From Pycnopodia helianthoides (taxonomy: Eukaryota > Echinodermata > Asteroidea > Forcipulatida > Asteriidae), in NCBI GenBank assembly GCA_032158295.1, contig CM063262.1:9309977-9373976 (forward strand): a stretch of DNA of 64,000 nucleotides. Reading direction: 5' to 3'. The position numbers and the translations under genes are program-made. The stretch's first letter is position 1. Each line of letters starts with the position of its first letter. Shown piece after piece: positions 23,407 through 35,800 of the stretch. Below the pieces are notes generated by a model. It was not told where the DNA came from and did not search any database. It was given only the letters and a program-made list of their open reading frames with translations.

Positions 23407-24049
23407 ACATGCGATTTAAACACAGCTAGAAGTGTTTAAACATACCTGTGGCGCCACGGTTACGGAGGCACTAATTTACGTGAAACGCAATATTCAATCT
23501 AAAATCTAGTGTGATAAAGGACCAAGCCGGTTTTAAAACGGTCGGTTAAGACCTCGCCGCCGACTCTTTTTTTCCCCTTAATTTAGAGAGTTAACAAAAC
23601 CGTAGTTGAACGAAAAAGCAAAATATAAGCCTAACACGAAAACAAGATGAGTTTCAAACTGCCTCAAGAAAGAAGTGACACTTGCATTATTCTATGTACT
23701 ACGCTGAGAATCATAATTATCAATTTTAAAGGCATCCTACAGTTGGCATAATACATGTATATGTGACATATGGAAAAGAAGGCAATGACCACGAAAAAAA
23801 AAAAACAAGAAGCTTACTGATTGCAAAGTTGACATCAATAGCAATGGTCCAGAAAAAAACGCGATGCCAACGATCGTATGACGCCCTCTATCGGCAAGGA
23901 GTTGCTTTTTTTTAATAGCCTCATTTAAAGACCAGCACATGCATGATTCTATATATATGCAGTATATGCAGGGTATATACAGCGTTTTGTTTTACATAAT
24001 GTAAAGGAGAAACGTCTCATACCTCAAAAATCGCAGCTCCAAGTTCCTT

Positions 24050-24142
24050 GCAGGATAAATTATATAATAATGTTGAAGCGCCATGAGTGTCACAGAGTGA
24101 TGGATTTGAGCACTATAAGAAGCCACTATTATTATTATTTTC
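24050..24142 (+). mobile_element. SINE tail fragment
   Basis: gttgaagcgccatgagtgtc..agcactataagaagccactattattatta matches the 3' end of the 28238 SINE. Confidence 0.6.
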
Positions 24143-24627
24143 AAAATTACTGATGGAGCCAGCCCAAGCCAGAGCCTAAGCCTACATGTAAGCCATAGCC
24201 TAAGCCATGTATGCCAAAGCTGTGGTTTCAAAAAGGATCAGTAGGGATATATTATTGTTTTGGCCAAAATTCTTTATACAATAGTTTTTCAATAAATGCA
24301 GCACTCAACAACCTATGGAGACTTCACTAAGAAAACACTACGTAAGAGTTGATTTTTTACAAAGGCTTTGTGCTTGTCCATATTTTTGATTATTGTTTTA
24401 TTTGTTTTTTGGGGTGTTTGTTTGTTTGTTTGTTTTTTGCGCACTGAAATAATGAATCAACTGTTAGAGTAAATTTTCTCATGCACTGCATGCAGTAGTT
24501 CAGACTCTAATGGTAGGGTTATAAATTGGTTGTTCGACATAATGCTGATTTATTGGCAAAATTATCAAGAAAGACACAATAAAAGTCACCTGTGAAAGTT
24601 TCAGCTGAATACAGTGTGTACTTGTTC

Positions 24628-25023
24628 TTAAAGGCACTGGACACTATTGGTAATTACTCAAAATAATTGTTAGCATAAAAACTTCTTTGGTAACGAGTAA
24701 TGGAGAGCTGTTGATAGTATAAAACATTGTGAGAAACGGCTCCCTCTGAAGTAACGTAGTTTTTGAGAAAGAAGTAATTTCTCAGTAAAATATTTGAATT
24801 GATTTTGAGACCTCATGCGTGAGGTCTCAAAATCAACTTATCAAGCATCTGAAAGCACACAACTTTGTGTGACAAGGATGTTTTTTCTTCCATTATTATC
24901 TTGCAACTTCGACGACCAATTGATTTCAAATTTTCACAGGTTTGTTATTTTGTGCATATGTTGAGATACACCAAGTGAGAAGACTGGTCTTTGACAATTA
25001 CCAAAGGTGTCCAGTGTCTTTAA
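24628..25023 (+). mobile_element. R2 miniature element
   Basis: Full-length copy; central palindrome present as CCTCATGCGTGAGG. Confidence 0.88.
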
Positions 25024-25214
25024 AACAGAAAAAAAATTGTCAGGGTATTTTCACAAGAATTTCAAATCCATCAAAGTTTAGCAAGGAGACAGGGGATACA
25101 AACTGCATCTCTTTTGGAGTGAAATTTAAACATGGCTTCCTTGGATTTCAACAAAAAATGGGCTTGTAGTACATCCCAAAGGGGAATTATTGGTGTCAGT
25201 CAAAAGGTCACATT

Positions 25215-25430
25215 CAATGTAGACTTGATTTCAAGTCTGAGATCACAGTTATTTCTCTGAATCAGCCGAGCATCAGAATCTGGATCAGATTAGCTATCAA
25301 ACGCTCTAACTCGCAATCTCAGACTTGACCCTCTTGTGTGTACGGGATATTCATTTATTCACAACTGAAATTTACATAACACCACTAAAAGCCACGATCG
25401 CAGACTTGGAACCAAGTCTACACATGTACA
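25215..25430. mobile_element. Diverged inverted-repeat element related to the 11072 family
   Basis: Runs from acttgatttcaagtctgagatc to gatcgcagacttggaaccaagtct. The ends resemble the 11072 tips and the element at 59598. Confidence 0.5.
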
Positions 25431-26204
25431 TTCAATGTTGAGTATCATCAAAATTCAGTATGAACTAAAAAACATTCTTGTGCCAAAAATGTACAAAGTC
25501 ATTGATTTCAACTGCGACGACAATGGTAATGTGTTTTTTGTGACAAATTTCGCACAGGAAGGGTATGAAACACAATGTCATTTTACACCAATTTAAAGTG
25601 AGGTTAGTGACTTGTAACTTTTTTTTGTCACTGTCATAATAACTCTATCTATTGAAAAATGAGTGTTTAATCAAATTGAATCATTAATGGAAGGGTATGG
25701 AGTTCATAAGCTAGCATCAAAATAAGAAAAACCTTAAACGGTTTTGTTGTGTGGATAAAAGATAAGGCCTTACTTTGGTAAAGACTCAGAAAAAAAAGGT
25801 GACATTTTTTATCTAAAGGCCTACTTGTTATAAAGATGGTAATCGTTGTAAGCATCCTGCAAAATTATGGTGTCTGAAGTACCCCCATTGATTAGAAATC
25901 AAAAAAGGATGTCAAAAAATCTCCAAAGATCTCCTTTTGGAGATTCAAACTTCCATGGTGTCCATTTGTGAATGCGGCATCAATCCAGAGATGCGGTTGG
26001 TACCCACTATCACCTCGCTAAACGTGGACGGTGTAAACATTCTTGATGAAAATACATGTCAGTTTTGTTTTGCTGTTTTCTAAGCAAGTAGACACTGTAT
26101 TTAGCTGAAACTTTCGCAGGTGACTTTTATTGTATCTTTATTGATAGTTTGAAATATAAATCAGCCTTTACGTTGATAAAAAAAAATCTGTGATCCTACC
26201 TTCA

Positions 26205-26625
26205 AAGGCAAAGTGAACATTTGGTTTCTTGGAACCGTTTGATTGTTTTAATCCAAATTAAATTGAGATATTTACATTAAAACTAACCTGTGAAAATTTC
26301 ATTTCAAATGGTAGCAATTTTGAGATTGCAGAAAATTGGGAGCGGCTATTTCCACCTTGGAAGAATAATCTCTTCCACCTTGGAAGAATAATCCGTAATT
26401 GGATCACACAACCGTAATTAATCCGTAATTGAAACATTTCTGCATGAAACGTTTCTAAACGATTGAACATTTTCAAAATCCCTTTCTCTAAAAACCACAT
26501 TCTTTAGAAGGGAATAATTTCTCAAAATGTTATACATTATCAACAGCTGCAGTGCTTCTTACCAAGTAATTTTTTATGGCCAATAATTTTTTGAGTATTT
26601 ACCAAAGGTATACCCTCCCGTTAGT
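26205..26625. mobile_element. Degenerate R4-like element
   Basis: Contains the shared blocks aacctgtgaaaatttcatttc, a duplicated ccaccttggaagaataat and GAAACGTTTC, and ends near aaaggtatacc. Lies directly downstream of the SLC37 stop codon and may be in its 3' UTR. Confidence 0.55.
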
Positions 26626-26697
26626 TACTAGTCATAAGTAATGAAGAAATTAATTTGATCAAATTAAGGTGTGATCTTTAAGAAAATAGAAGAAATC

Positions 26698-26802
26698 TTA
26701 CCCTGCACTTGTGTCACTATTGTTTTGGTCGGTCAAAATGGGTTGGTAACCATTTCTGCAGGCACACTTCCTGATGTCTCTATACACAAGCCTGGTTAAA
26801 AA
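26698..26802 (-). CDS. SLC37A2: SLC37 terminal coding exon
   Basis: Residues 462-495 and stop. Acceptor tttcctttacag, then [20 protein letters not shown] and a hydrophilic tail ending DTSAG and [13 protein letters not shown] aligns with the SLC37A2 C-terminal LLCRLVYKEI, ending helix 12 and starting a basic cytosolic tail. The stop lies inside a GGGTAAGA donor-like sequence, so an alternatively spliced C-terminus is possible. Confidence 0.87.
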   Translation of the reverse strand, partial: FLTRLVYRDIRKCACRNGYQPILTDQNNSDTSAG

Positions 26803-29800
26803 CTGTAAAGGAAATCAAATTTAAAGACATTCCAAATTACTGTTGCTAGTTTTGATTGGCGCAATTGAAATGAGCCTGATTTTACCATTATACACAAAAA
26901 TCCTGTTAAATATGGTAAACTGTTTTTGTTCCCCACCCCTTTTTGATAGACTGCTCAATGGTATGCAAGTTTGTGGTGAACTATTAAAGGAACATTACAG
27001 AATTGGTTGTTGCTAACAAAACAATTGCTGGCAGTGTAAGCACTTTATGTAATCCACCATATACATAAACTGACAAACCTGTAGAAGTTTGAGATCGATC
27101 GGCCATCTGGGTCACGAGAAAAAAGTGAAAAAAACGATTACACATTTGCATGGAATCATAATAGATTCAACAAATGAATAAAACGCTCAGTGAGCGATAA
27201 ACTCCAATCGGAAAATTAGTTTATTCATTTCTCATCAAATGTGGCATGTCAGACAGAAATATTTCAAGGGATGTTTTCTACTATCATCATCATTAGACCA
27301 TGTAAGTTTTATGTAAATCTGTGATCAAAAAGTATATTTTACAAGTTTTTTTCTTACCAATTCTGTAATGTTCCTTTAATTGAACTGTCATGTGTTAAAC
27401 TGTTATTGAAACATTGCTGTTGAACTGTATGTTAAACTGTTATGAGGCCCTCTCCCATGTCTCCTGTTTGTGAAGAGTTTAATTGGGCTAGAGGAATGTG
27501 AAAATGCTGATGAAGGAACAGGGGAAATGATGGTGGCTACTCAGTCAGTCAGTAGGAATGTACAATACTTGGTGTACTGACTTGCGTGTGTATGTGTACA
27601 TGTGTAGCGTCGCATCGTCAATAATAGCGTTCAAAAACTATGTCACAGACACGTTGTATCAGTGGGCGTATCCTGCTTAGGTCAAAGGTGACTGTGCACA
27701 GCGCCCCCGATGTGTGACGATCTGCCAGTTTTGGAGAGCGAGTTAACTGTTCCGTCGCGAAATTTAAGTCCAGGTGGGAACGCGCGGTAGAACTACACCT
27801 AATCCAGTCACGGTGACTTTCCGCGTGGCCGCGGAAGAAAAAGTCCAATGGGAAAACGGCTTTAAGTCAAGGTTCTACTTTGCATACATACCATTCCCAT
27901 AAGAGTAATACATTATATTAAGGCCCCTTTCACTACCACATTTTACTGCAGTACTCTTGCATACAGTATGTAATGCATTGCTACATGTATGCTTGTGTTT
28001 GTACACACACATGACACACACAGTTCAGTCCTGCTTCACTGCTGTTGTACGTTGAATAAAGCAGATAATAACAGCCATTCCAAAAGCTCAAAAATAATCT
28101 TCTCCTCAATCCTTTCTTTGTGAGTTACATTGACAGAGGGATCAGTAAAATGTTCTCCTTTAAGCTGTTCACAAGATAATACATTATACAAATAGTGGAT
28201 GATTTTGTGTGCATTATGGCAGAATATAACTATGAGCGTGGCATGTCGTGGCTGAGTGGATAAGAGCACCGGACTCAAGCTCGCGTTTCTGTTCAGCAGA
28301 GAATGGGTTCAAGTCCTGGTCATGGGCCTTGTGTCCTTAAGCAAGACACTTAACCACTATTGCTGTGTCCTTCGGATGGGACGTAAAGCTGTAGGTCCCG
28401 TGTGTTGTGTAATGCACGTTAAAAAAAACCAGTGCACTCATCAAAAAGAGAAGGGGTTTGCCCCGGTAATCCTGGTTTGATTGGCAGCATATTGCGCCAC
28501 AGCACCTTGTAAACCATTACAGTGTGCTACAGTGTATGTAAAGAAACAGGTCTAATACTTGAAAACATAGCTAAAAAATACCTTGCAGGAAAATACTGAA
28601 TGTTGAAGCGCCTTGAGTGTCACCGAGTGACAGATAAGCGCGCTATATACATGTAAGAAGCCATTATTAGTTAAAATGTGGGCTATTCCATTTCATAAGG
28701 TAAAGCAGAGATGTGAGAAGCAAAGATTGTGGTTGTTTATTTCATGAAATAAGCAGCAGTTTTATCAGTGATCTTCAACACTAGTTTTATACTTTTCAAT
28801 TGCAGATATTTCTCTTGAGGTTTGGTACTGGTAAACTATCAGTGAACTTTCAGATTTAAACAACTATATTTGTTTACACTTACTAACCCTGTACATTGGC
28901 TCCCGTTAATATTTACCCTTAAAAATATAATGTCAACAACCTCCATACAAAAGAGAGATTTCAAGCATAAATTCCAGGACCAGTTGACCCTCTATGCCTT
29001 TTCTGCTTGTGATCCTAAAACTTTGGAACACTTTACCTAATAACATTAGATGCTGTAGTTCTCTTCCATTGTTTAAAAACTTGCTGGAAACTCATTTATT
29101 TATCTCTACATCCACTTAGCTTGTAACATGTCTTAGATTATTCATCTGTATAATTGTCTTTGTATTCTATATTTCTCTTTTGCTGCTTATATTTTCTTGT
29201 TTTTTGTTCTGTGCCTCGGAATAGGGTCTTGTACACTAGATAGATGGCGCATTATAAATGCATTATTATTATTATTATTATTAAAGAAACAGAGCATAGC
29301 ATTGGTTGGTGCATGCCTGTGCACACTACACAAGGGATTGTCCGGGGGGGGGGGGGGGGATGTTTACACATCGGCCAGATCACCGACGGCTCCGAGGTTG
29401 TTCTGAGCACTTATAAACATTGACCGCATCTCTGTCCAGAAATATTTTGCGTGTATACACGTCAACTGACTGACATGAAGTGGTTGAAACAATTAGTTGT
29501 TAGTATTTTTTAGTTAGTCTACAATGTACCAAGACAGTTCCCTTTGTGTTAGATTTCATTTTAAAGGAACATTAAAGAGTCAGTAAGAAAAACACTTGTA
29601 AAATATACTTTTTGATCACAGATTTACATAAAACTTACACTGTCTAATGATGACAGTTGACAACATCCCATGAAATATTTCTGTCTGAAATGCCATATTT
29701 GATGAGAAATGAATAAACTAATTTTGCGATTGGAGTTTATCGCTCAGTGAGCGTTTTATTCATTTGTTGAATCTATATGATCCATGCAAATGTGTAATCG

Positions 29801-32800
29801 TTTTTTTCACTTTTTTCTCGTGACCCAGATGGCCGATCGATCTCAAACTTCTACGGGTTTTTTCAGTTTATGTATATGGTAGATTACATAAAGTGCTTAC
29901 ACTGCCAGCAAGTGTTTTGTAAGCAAAAAAATTCTGTAATGTTCCTTTAAACTTTGACACGCTGATCTCACAATTCTTACCTATGGGCATTTCAAAGCAC
30001 AATATTTAATGTGTTTTTTTAAGACAGGTTTGGTTAAGTTTTTGAAATAATTAGACCCATTTATAAAGCATCTTGTAAGGGTTTTACCAGGTGATCCGGT
30101 GCAGTCTGCAGCCACTCATGGCAGAAAACACCGGGGGCAAACCCCTTCGACTAGTGTACTGTGTTCTTTTACGTTCTTTACGTAGTGAACTTTCAGATTT
30201 AAACAACTATATTTGTTTACACTTACTAACCCTGTACATTGGCTCCCGTTAATATTTACCCTTAAAAATATAATGTCAACATAATGGTGGACTGCGAATA
30301 TACATGTACATGTACCCTTCAAGCAATGATTTGCAACAAACACTCCCACCCCCCCCCCCCGCCCATTCAACTCCCCCACCCCCCCCCCCCAATAAAAAAT
30401 AATTAAAAAAAATATAACAAAAAATGAAAAAGAGCGGATAATTACCAATGCAGATAAAAGTTCCGATGCGGCTAACATCACAAACACATATGTCCAGCTA
30501 TTCCCTCCTGGACCAGGGTCGATGAGGCCCGTCAGTAGAGGGCCGATAGCAGCACCGATCGTACCTGTACCATCAATGATTGCTGCGACAGTTGCCAGTG
30601 CTTTGGCATTCCCATGAAGTGAAGGATGTGTACCCTAAAATAAAAACAGGCAAAAAACATCAAATGTTAATTCATTTCTTCAAATGAAATTGATTTTTTA
30701 ATTTATTAATACCAGCCTGTCAATCTCTCGTTATTCTTGATTCTACAACAAAAGGATGAAGGTCTGGAATCAGAGACTACACAACAACCTCCATACAAAA
30801 GAGAGATTTCAAGCATAAATTCCAGGACCAGTTGACCCTCTATGCCTTTTCTGCTTGTGATCCTAAAACTTTGGAACACTTTACCTAATAACATTAGATG
30901 CTGTAGTTCTCTTCCATTGTTTAAAAACTTGCTGGAAACTCATTTATTTATCTCTACATCCACTTAGCTTGTAACATGTCTTAGATTATTCATCTGTATA
31001 ATTGTCTTTGTATTCTATATTTCTCTTTTGCTGCTTATATTTTCTTGTTTTTTGTTCTGTGCCTCGGAATAGGGTCTTGTACACTAGATAGATGGCGCAT
31101 TATAAATGCATTATTATTATTATTATTATTAAAGAAACAGAGCATAGCATTGGTTGGTGCATGCCTGTGCACACTACACAAGGGATTGTCCGGGGGGGGG
31201 GGGGATGTTTACACATCGGCCAGATCACCGACGGCTCCGAGGTTGTTCTGAGCACTTATAAACATTGACCGCATCTCTGTCCAGAAATATTTTGCGTGTA
31301 TACACGTCAACTGACTGACATGAAGTGGTTGAAACAATTAGTTGTTAGTATTTTTTAGTTAGTCTACAATGTACCAAGACAGTTCCCTTTGTGTTAGATT
31401 TCATTTTAAAGGAACATTAAAGAGTCAGTAAGAAAAACACTTGTAAAATATACTTTTTGATCACAGATTTACATAAAACTTACACTGTCTAATGATGACA
31501 GTTGACAACATCCCATGAAATATTTCTGTCTGAAATGCCATATTTGATGAGAAATGAATAAACTAATTTTGCGATTGGAGTTTATCGCTCAGTGAGCGTT
31601 TTATTCATTTGTTGAATCTATATGATCCATGCAAATGTGTAATCGTTTTTTTCACTTTTTTCTCGTGACCCAGATGGCCGATCGATCTCAAACTTCTACG
31701 GGTTTTTTCAGTTTATGTATATGGTAGATTACATAAAGTGCTTACACTGCCAGCAAGTGTTTTGTAAGCAAAAAAATTCTGTAATGTTCCTTTAAACTTT
31801 GACACGCTGATCTCACAATTCTTACCTATGGGCATTTCAAAGCACAATATTTAATGTGTTTTTTAAGACAGGTTTGGTTAAGTTTTTGAAATAATTAGAC
31901 CCATTTATAAAGCATCTTGTAAGGGTTTTACCAGGTGATCCGGTGCAGTCTGCAGCCACTCATGGCAGAAAACACCGGGGGCAAACCCCTTCGACTAGTG
32001 TACTGTGTTCTTTTACGTTCTTTACACAACACATGGGACAAAGCTAAGTGTCTTGCTTAGGACACAAGTGTCAAGACTGGGACTCGAACCCACACCAGAA
32101 ACACCAGAGCTTGAGTCCTGTGCACTTGTTGACCAACTCAACCCTGATACCCCACAATGTCAAATACATTCTTACCAAATCTGCAGACACTGCCGTTGTT
32201 ATAAGAGCATAAGGTGCATTTGTAAAGAAGGCCGTCACCATCATCAAGCCTTTGAAAGACAAACAACAAAATTTACAAAATCAGATCCCATGTAAACCTT
32301 TCCCAAAGGTGACTTAAAGGCCCTGTACATTATTGGTAAGATCGAAAAACACAAATGTTCACAGATTCACACATAAATTACATGAGTTAAAGTAAGTAAT
32401 GGTAGAAAGGGTTCCTTAAAATATTTCTGCCTAAAATGCTATCGTTTCTGAGAAATGAATAAAACAGTAGTTTTTATCGCGCGCGATAATAAACTCGATG
32501 TTTGAAAAACAGAAAACACATACATGTGTAAGGTCTCTTTTCACTATTTTCTCGTGACCTCGATGACCAATTGAGCTAAATTTTCACAGGTTTGTTATTT
32601 CATGTACAGGTGTATGGTTAATCACACAAAACATGAACTTTGTTTGCGACTGTTTTGTCAGCTCTACCAATCCTGTATAATACTTTTAACCCTTTCATGA
32701 ACCATTTATTTTAGTGATAAATTGATCATATAGACACATTAATTGTTTACTTGATTTTTGCAAATAGTGCCCTCAAGAGTCCCCTTTCCCATTCTAAAAA

Positions 32801-35800
32801 CTTTTTGCCCATGGAATCTGTATTTTTTGTTTTACAGTTATTTTTCTGCAGGGATTTATACCGGTCGCTCCGGTCCACGCAGGAAAGAGTTAACTCAACC
32901 AAGATCATGTACAAAAAACATTGAACTCCAAGTAAGATGTGTTCAGTTCTGTCGATGATTATTCTCCAAAAACCATGGTTTGAACCAAAGATTAGATCTT
33001 TTCAATGGTTGTAAAAGAACAAAGTTAGCTTAACCCTCTCATTACCAACTTGTTTTGACATAAATGTAAACTGGTGACCGCACAGACTTGTTGACAAGTC
33101 GTTAAATGTCTGTCTCGGTGATGACAAAATGGCTCTCTCGCAAGTATCATCGCAAGACTGCTGTTCTGGGCCAGACTACTGCTCTCGCGACTACGGTCCC
33201 ATTTAACGACTTGTACAATCCGATAGCGGTTTGAGCACGGCCTATGGGCTCTTTAGCCGATTTCGTACTCAACAAGCATATGATTGGTCATTTTATAAAA
33301 TCGATTACTATTCAAACTAAAGGCCTAAATGAATATTAACAATACATTTTAAACAGAGGACATGGAGTCATCCATATGGAGAAATGGAGTCGATCATCCA
33401 CGTTAACCCACACAGTGATTGAAAATGTGTGAGACCCATAGAGCAGGGTATGATTAACTTATAAAGAAAGAATTGACTGCATTTTGTGACTGAAAGCTTG
33501 TTTAATTTTTAAGATTGTTATTAACCATACAATCATAACAGACTGAGCAGACATTTACCGTAGGTACATTTGTTATTAAATCATTATTATAAGGCAAGGG
33601 ACACATCTTAAATAGATAGATAATAAATATCGATGCCAAGTAGATATTATTGATAAAACTATTAAATTTCTCAAGCAGGTAAAAGCACGAAACTCATTTG
33701 AAAATGCTCTCAGTCTAAAAAAACAGTGTCTTCACAGTATTTTAAAATGTCATCCCCCCTCGGATAAAATGGACGCGTCCATGCAATCTCATTGGCAGGG
33801 GGGGGGGGGTGAAATCCCATATATCTATCCCATTAGAGTTCCATTAATAGCATACATGTACATGTACAGTGTACATGTACTACGGTGGGCATAGCATAAT
33901 AAACTGATTTATTCTACTACATACCTATACTGCTTGCAATGCTGGTACCAAACGCATTGTAGATATATACCTATGAAAGGAATACAACATCACTGAGTTT
34001 AATACTTTAATCTCTTACACAAGATAGCTGCAATGAAACCCCCACCCCCACCTCCCACCCGTTGCATAGAATTGTGTACTTTCAAATGCCGGAGAAAGGC
34101 TTCAGATTGCTCAGATTCAAATATTTAAGTGAGAAGTTACCTCATTCTCAAAACTACATTACTTCAAAGGGTGTGGTTTCTCACAATGTTTTATACTATC
34201 AGCAGCTCTCAGGTGCTCCTTACCAAGTAAGTTTTTATGGTGATGTATTTCTTGAGTAGTTACCGAAAGTATCCCCTGCCTTTAGACACTCCATACATAT
34301 TATTGCGTCTAGATATATAGGTACCAAGAAGCCACCATTGCTATGGGTATAGTACACTGGTTGCGACGAGTATAGACCCTGTTACCTTTTGTTTACAGAG
34401 TGGTGACCTCGTACATTCTAATGCGTTTCCTGACGGGCAAGATACTACACAGGCCATATGGGAAAATTTACATTTTTGTGTCATAACTTTCACATAAATT
34501 CAAGACTTACAAAAGCAACAGCTGTACAGCTTTTGAGATGTCCCCCCTTTCTTCATATCAAAAGTTGAGGAAAATCAGACAGTGCGATCTTCATAAAACA
34601 TAAGATTTGTTGTATTCTTCCATTGAGCTGTGTACAAGCTGTGCCTGTATGAAGTCCAGGCTCTGTGGCTCTTTTGTAAACATGTGATATGTCACAGGTC
34701 ACACGGTCTATAGCACGTAACGTTCACACAGCTTTCTATTAAAAATAAGCATAACATGTGATGCATTCTCAACCAATCATTGCATTACACAACACACGTG
34801 ACCAACGGCTTTACGTCTCATCCGAAGGACGCAGCATCAATGGTTAAGTGTCTTGCTTAAGGACACAAGAGTCACGACCGGGACTCGAACCAACACTCTG
34901 CTGAACAGAAACACCAGAGCTTGAGTCTGGTGCTCTTATCCGCTCGACCTCGACACGCCACTATCACGTGATGCTTTCTAAACCAATCAAAAGGCAGAGT
35001 CTTTAAAAGTGGTGTTTTAACTTAAAATGACTCACCAAAGGTGCTGAGATAATGAGTGCCACAAATGTTACAGTGGCACTAGCTCCGGACACATCCGATA
35101 GGAATCCTATCACTATACCTCCTAGTACACCACCAACATCAAACAATGTGGAGAGATCGGCAGACTTTGCATCGTTCAGACCTCCTGCAGAGATCAAAGA
35201 AAGCCAGAAAAGGGGTCTCAGCATTAAGTTGTTAAAAAAGTTTCCCTCTATGAGATGTTAGAATGTTCCCCTCCTTGTATAAATCAACCCAACCCTTTTT
35301 ATTTTGTGCCATATTAACTGTGAGTACGTGCCTCAAAGATTAATTGTATCACCTAAACATTGATTTTCATAAGAGTTTTCTCCAGTCCTTTTGGTTCACT
35401 TCACAACCAATGACCAGTTTGTATTGATTGCGTTATGCGTACATTAGCGCCCGTATAAACTTAGATATGGGTTTAATAAGCTTAGATTTGGGTTAAATTC
35501 AAATCAATGCAAATGTAAGCAGAACGAGGCTTGGACAGTGCAATAGTCTGACACCTTTTGGTAAGATTGAGAAGCGGTATTCATTATTACAGTTAGCAGA
35601 CAGGAATCATGACCTTTGTCGGCAATACTTACTTGTACTGACAATGTAGAAAGGAAGCCAAAACAGGAATGTATAGCTGACCAATTTGCAGAAAAACAAC
35701 GATAACGAAAACTCAATAACTCCCTGTGAATGACAATGACAAATTTCTATTTCAGCTCTATGAAAATGGGCCCTGGTCATAACTCATTAGTCGCACAAAT

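Larger units (their letters stand above)
28846..30183. repeat. Tandem segmental duplication, copy 1 (lacks SLC37 exon)
   Basis: Nearly identical to 30184-30281 plus 30784-32024. It contains the L2-like 3' end, a poly-G run, R1 and a cut SINE. Differences seen are mostly homopolymer lengths, suggesting a young event. Confidence 0.88.
30184..32024. repeat. Tandem segmental duplication, copy 2 (contains SLC37 exon 14)
   Basis: Same sequence as copy 1 with an extra block of about 500 bp (30282-30783) carrying SLC37 exon 14. The block is bounded by short CAAC homology. Confidence 0.88.

Noticed and set aside
28036..28278. - strand frame ending [17 protein letters not shown] as the SLC37 C-terminus
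   Set aside because: No match to the family ending; the exon at 26698-26802 ([10 protein letters not shown]..) fits sequence and phase.
30116..30445. Reading through the SLC37 exon 14 donor ([13 protein letters not shown]..)
   Set aside because: It is AT-rich intron followed by Gly-rich translation of poly-C runs; a proper downstream exon exists.
29197..31251. Duplicate 68-69-residue frames ([15 protein letters not shown]..)
   Set aside because: They translate the retroposon tail, the (ATT)n run and a poly-G tract in both duplicated copies.
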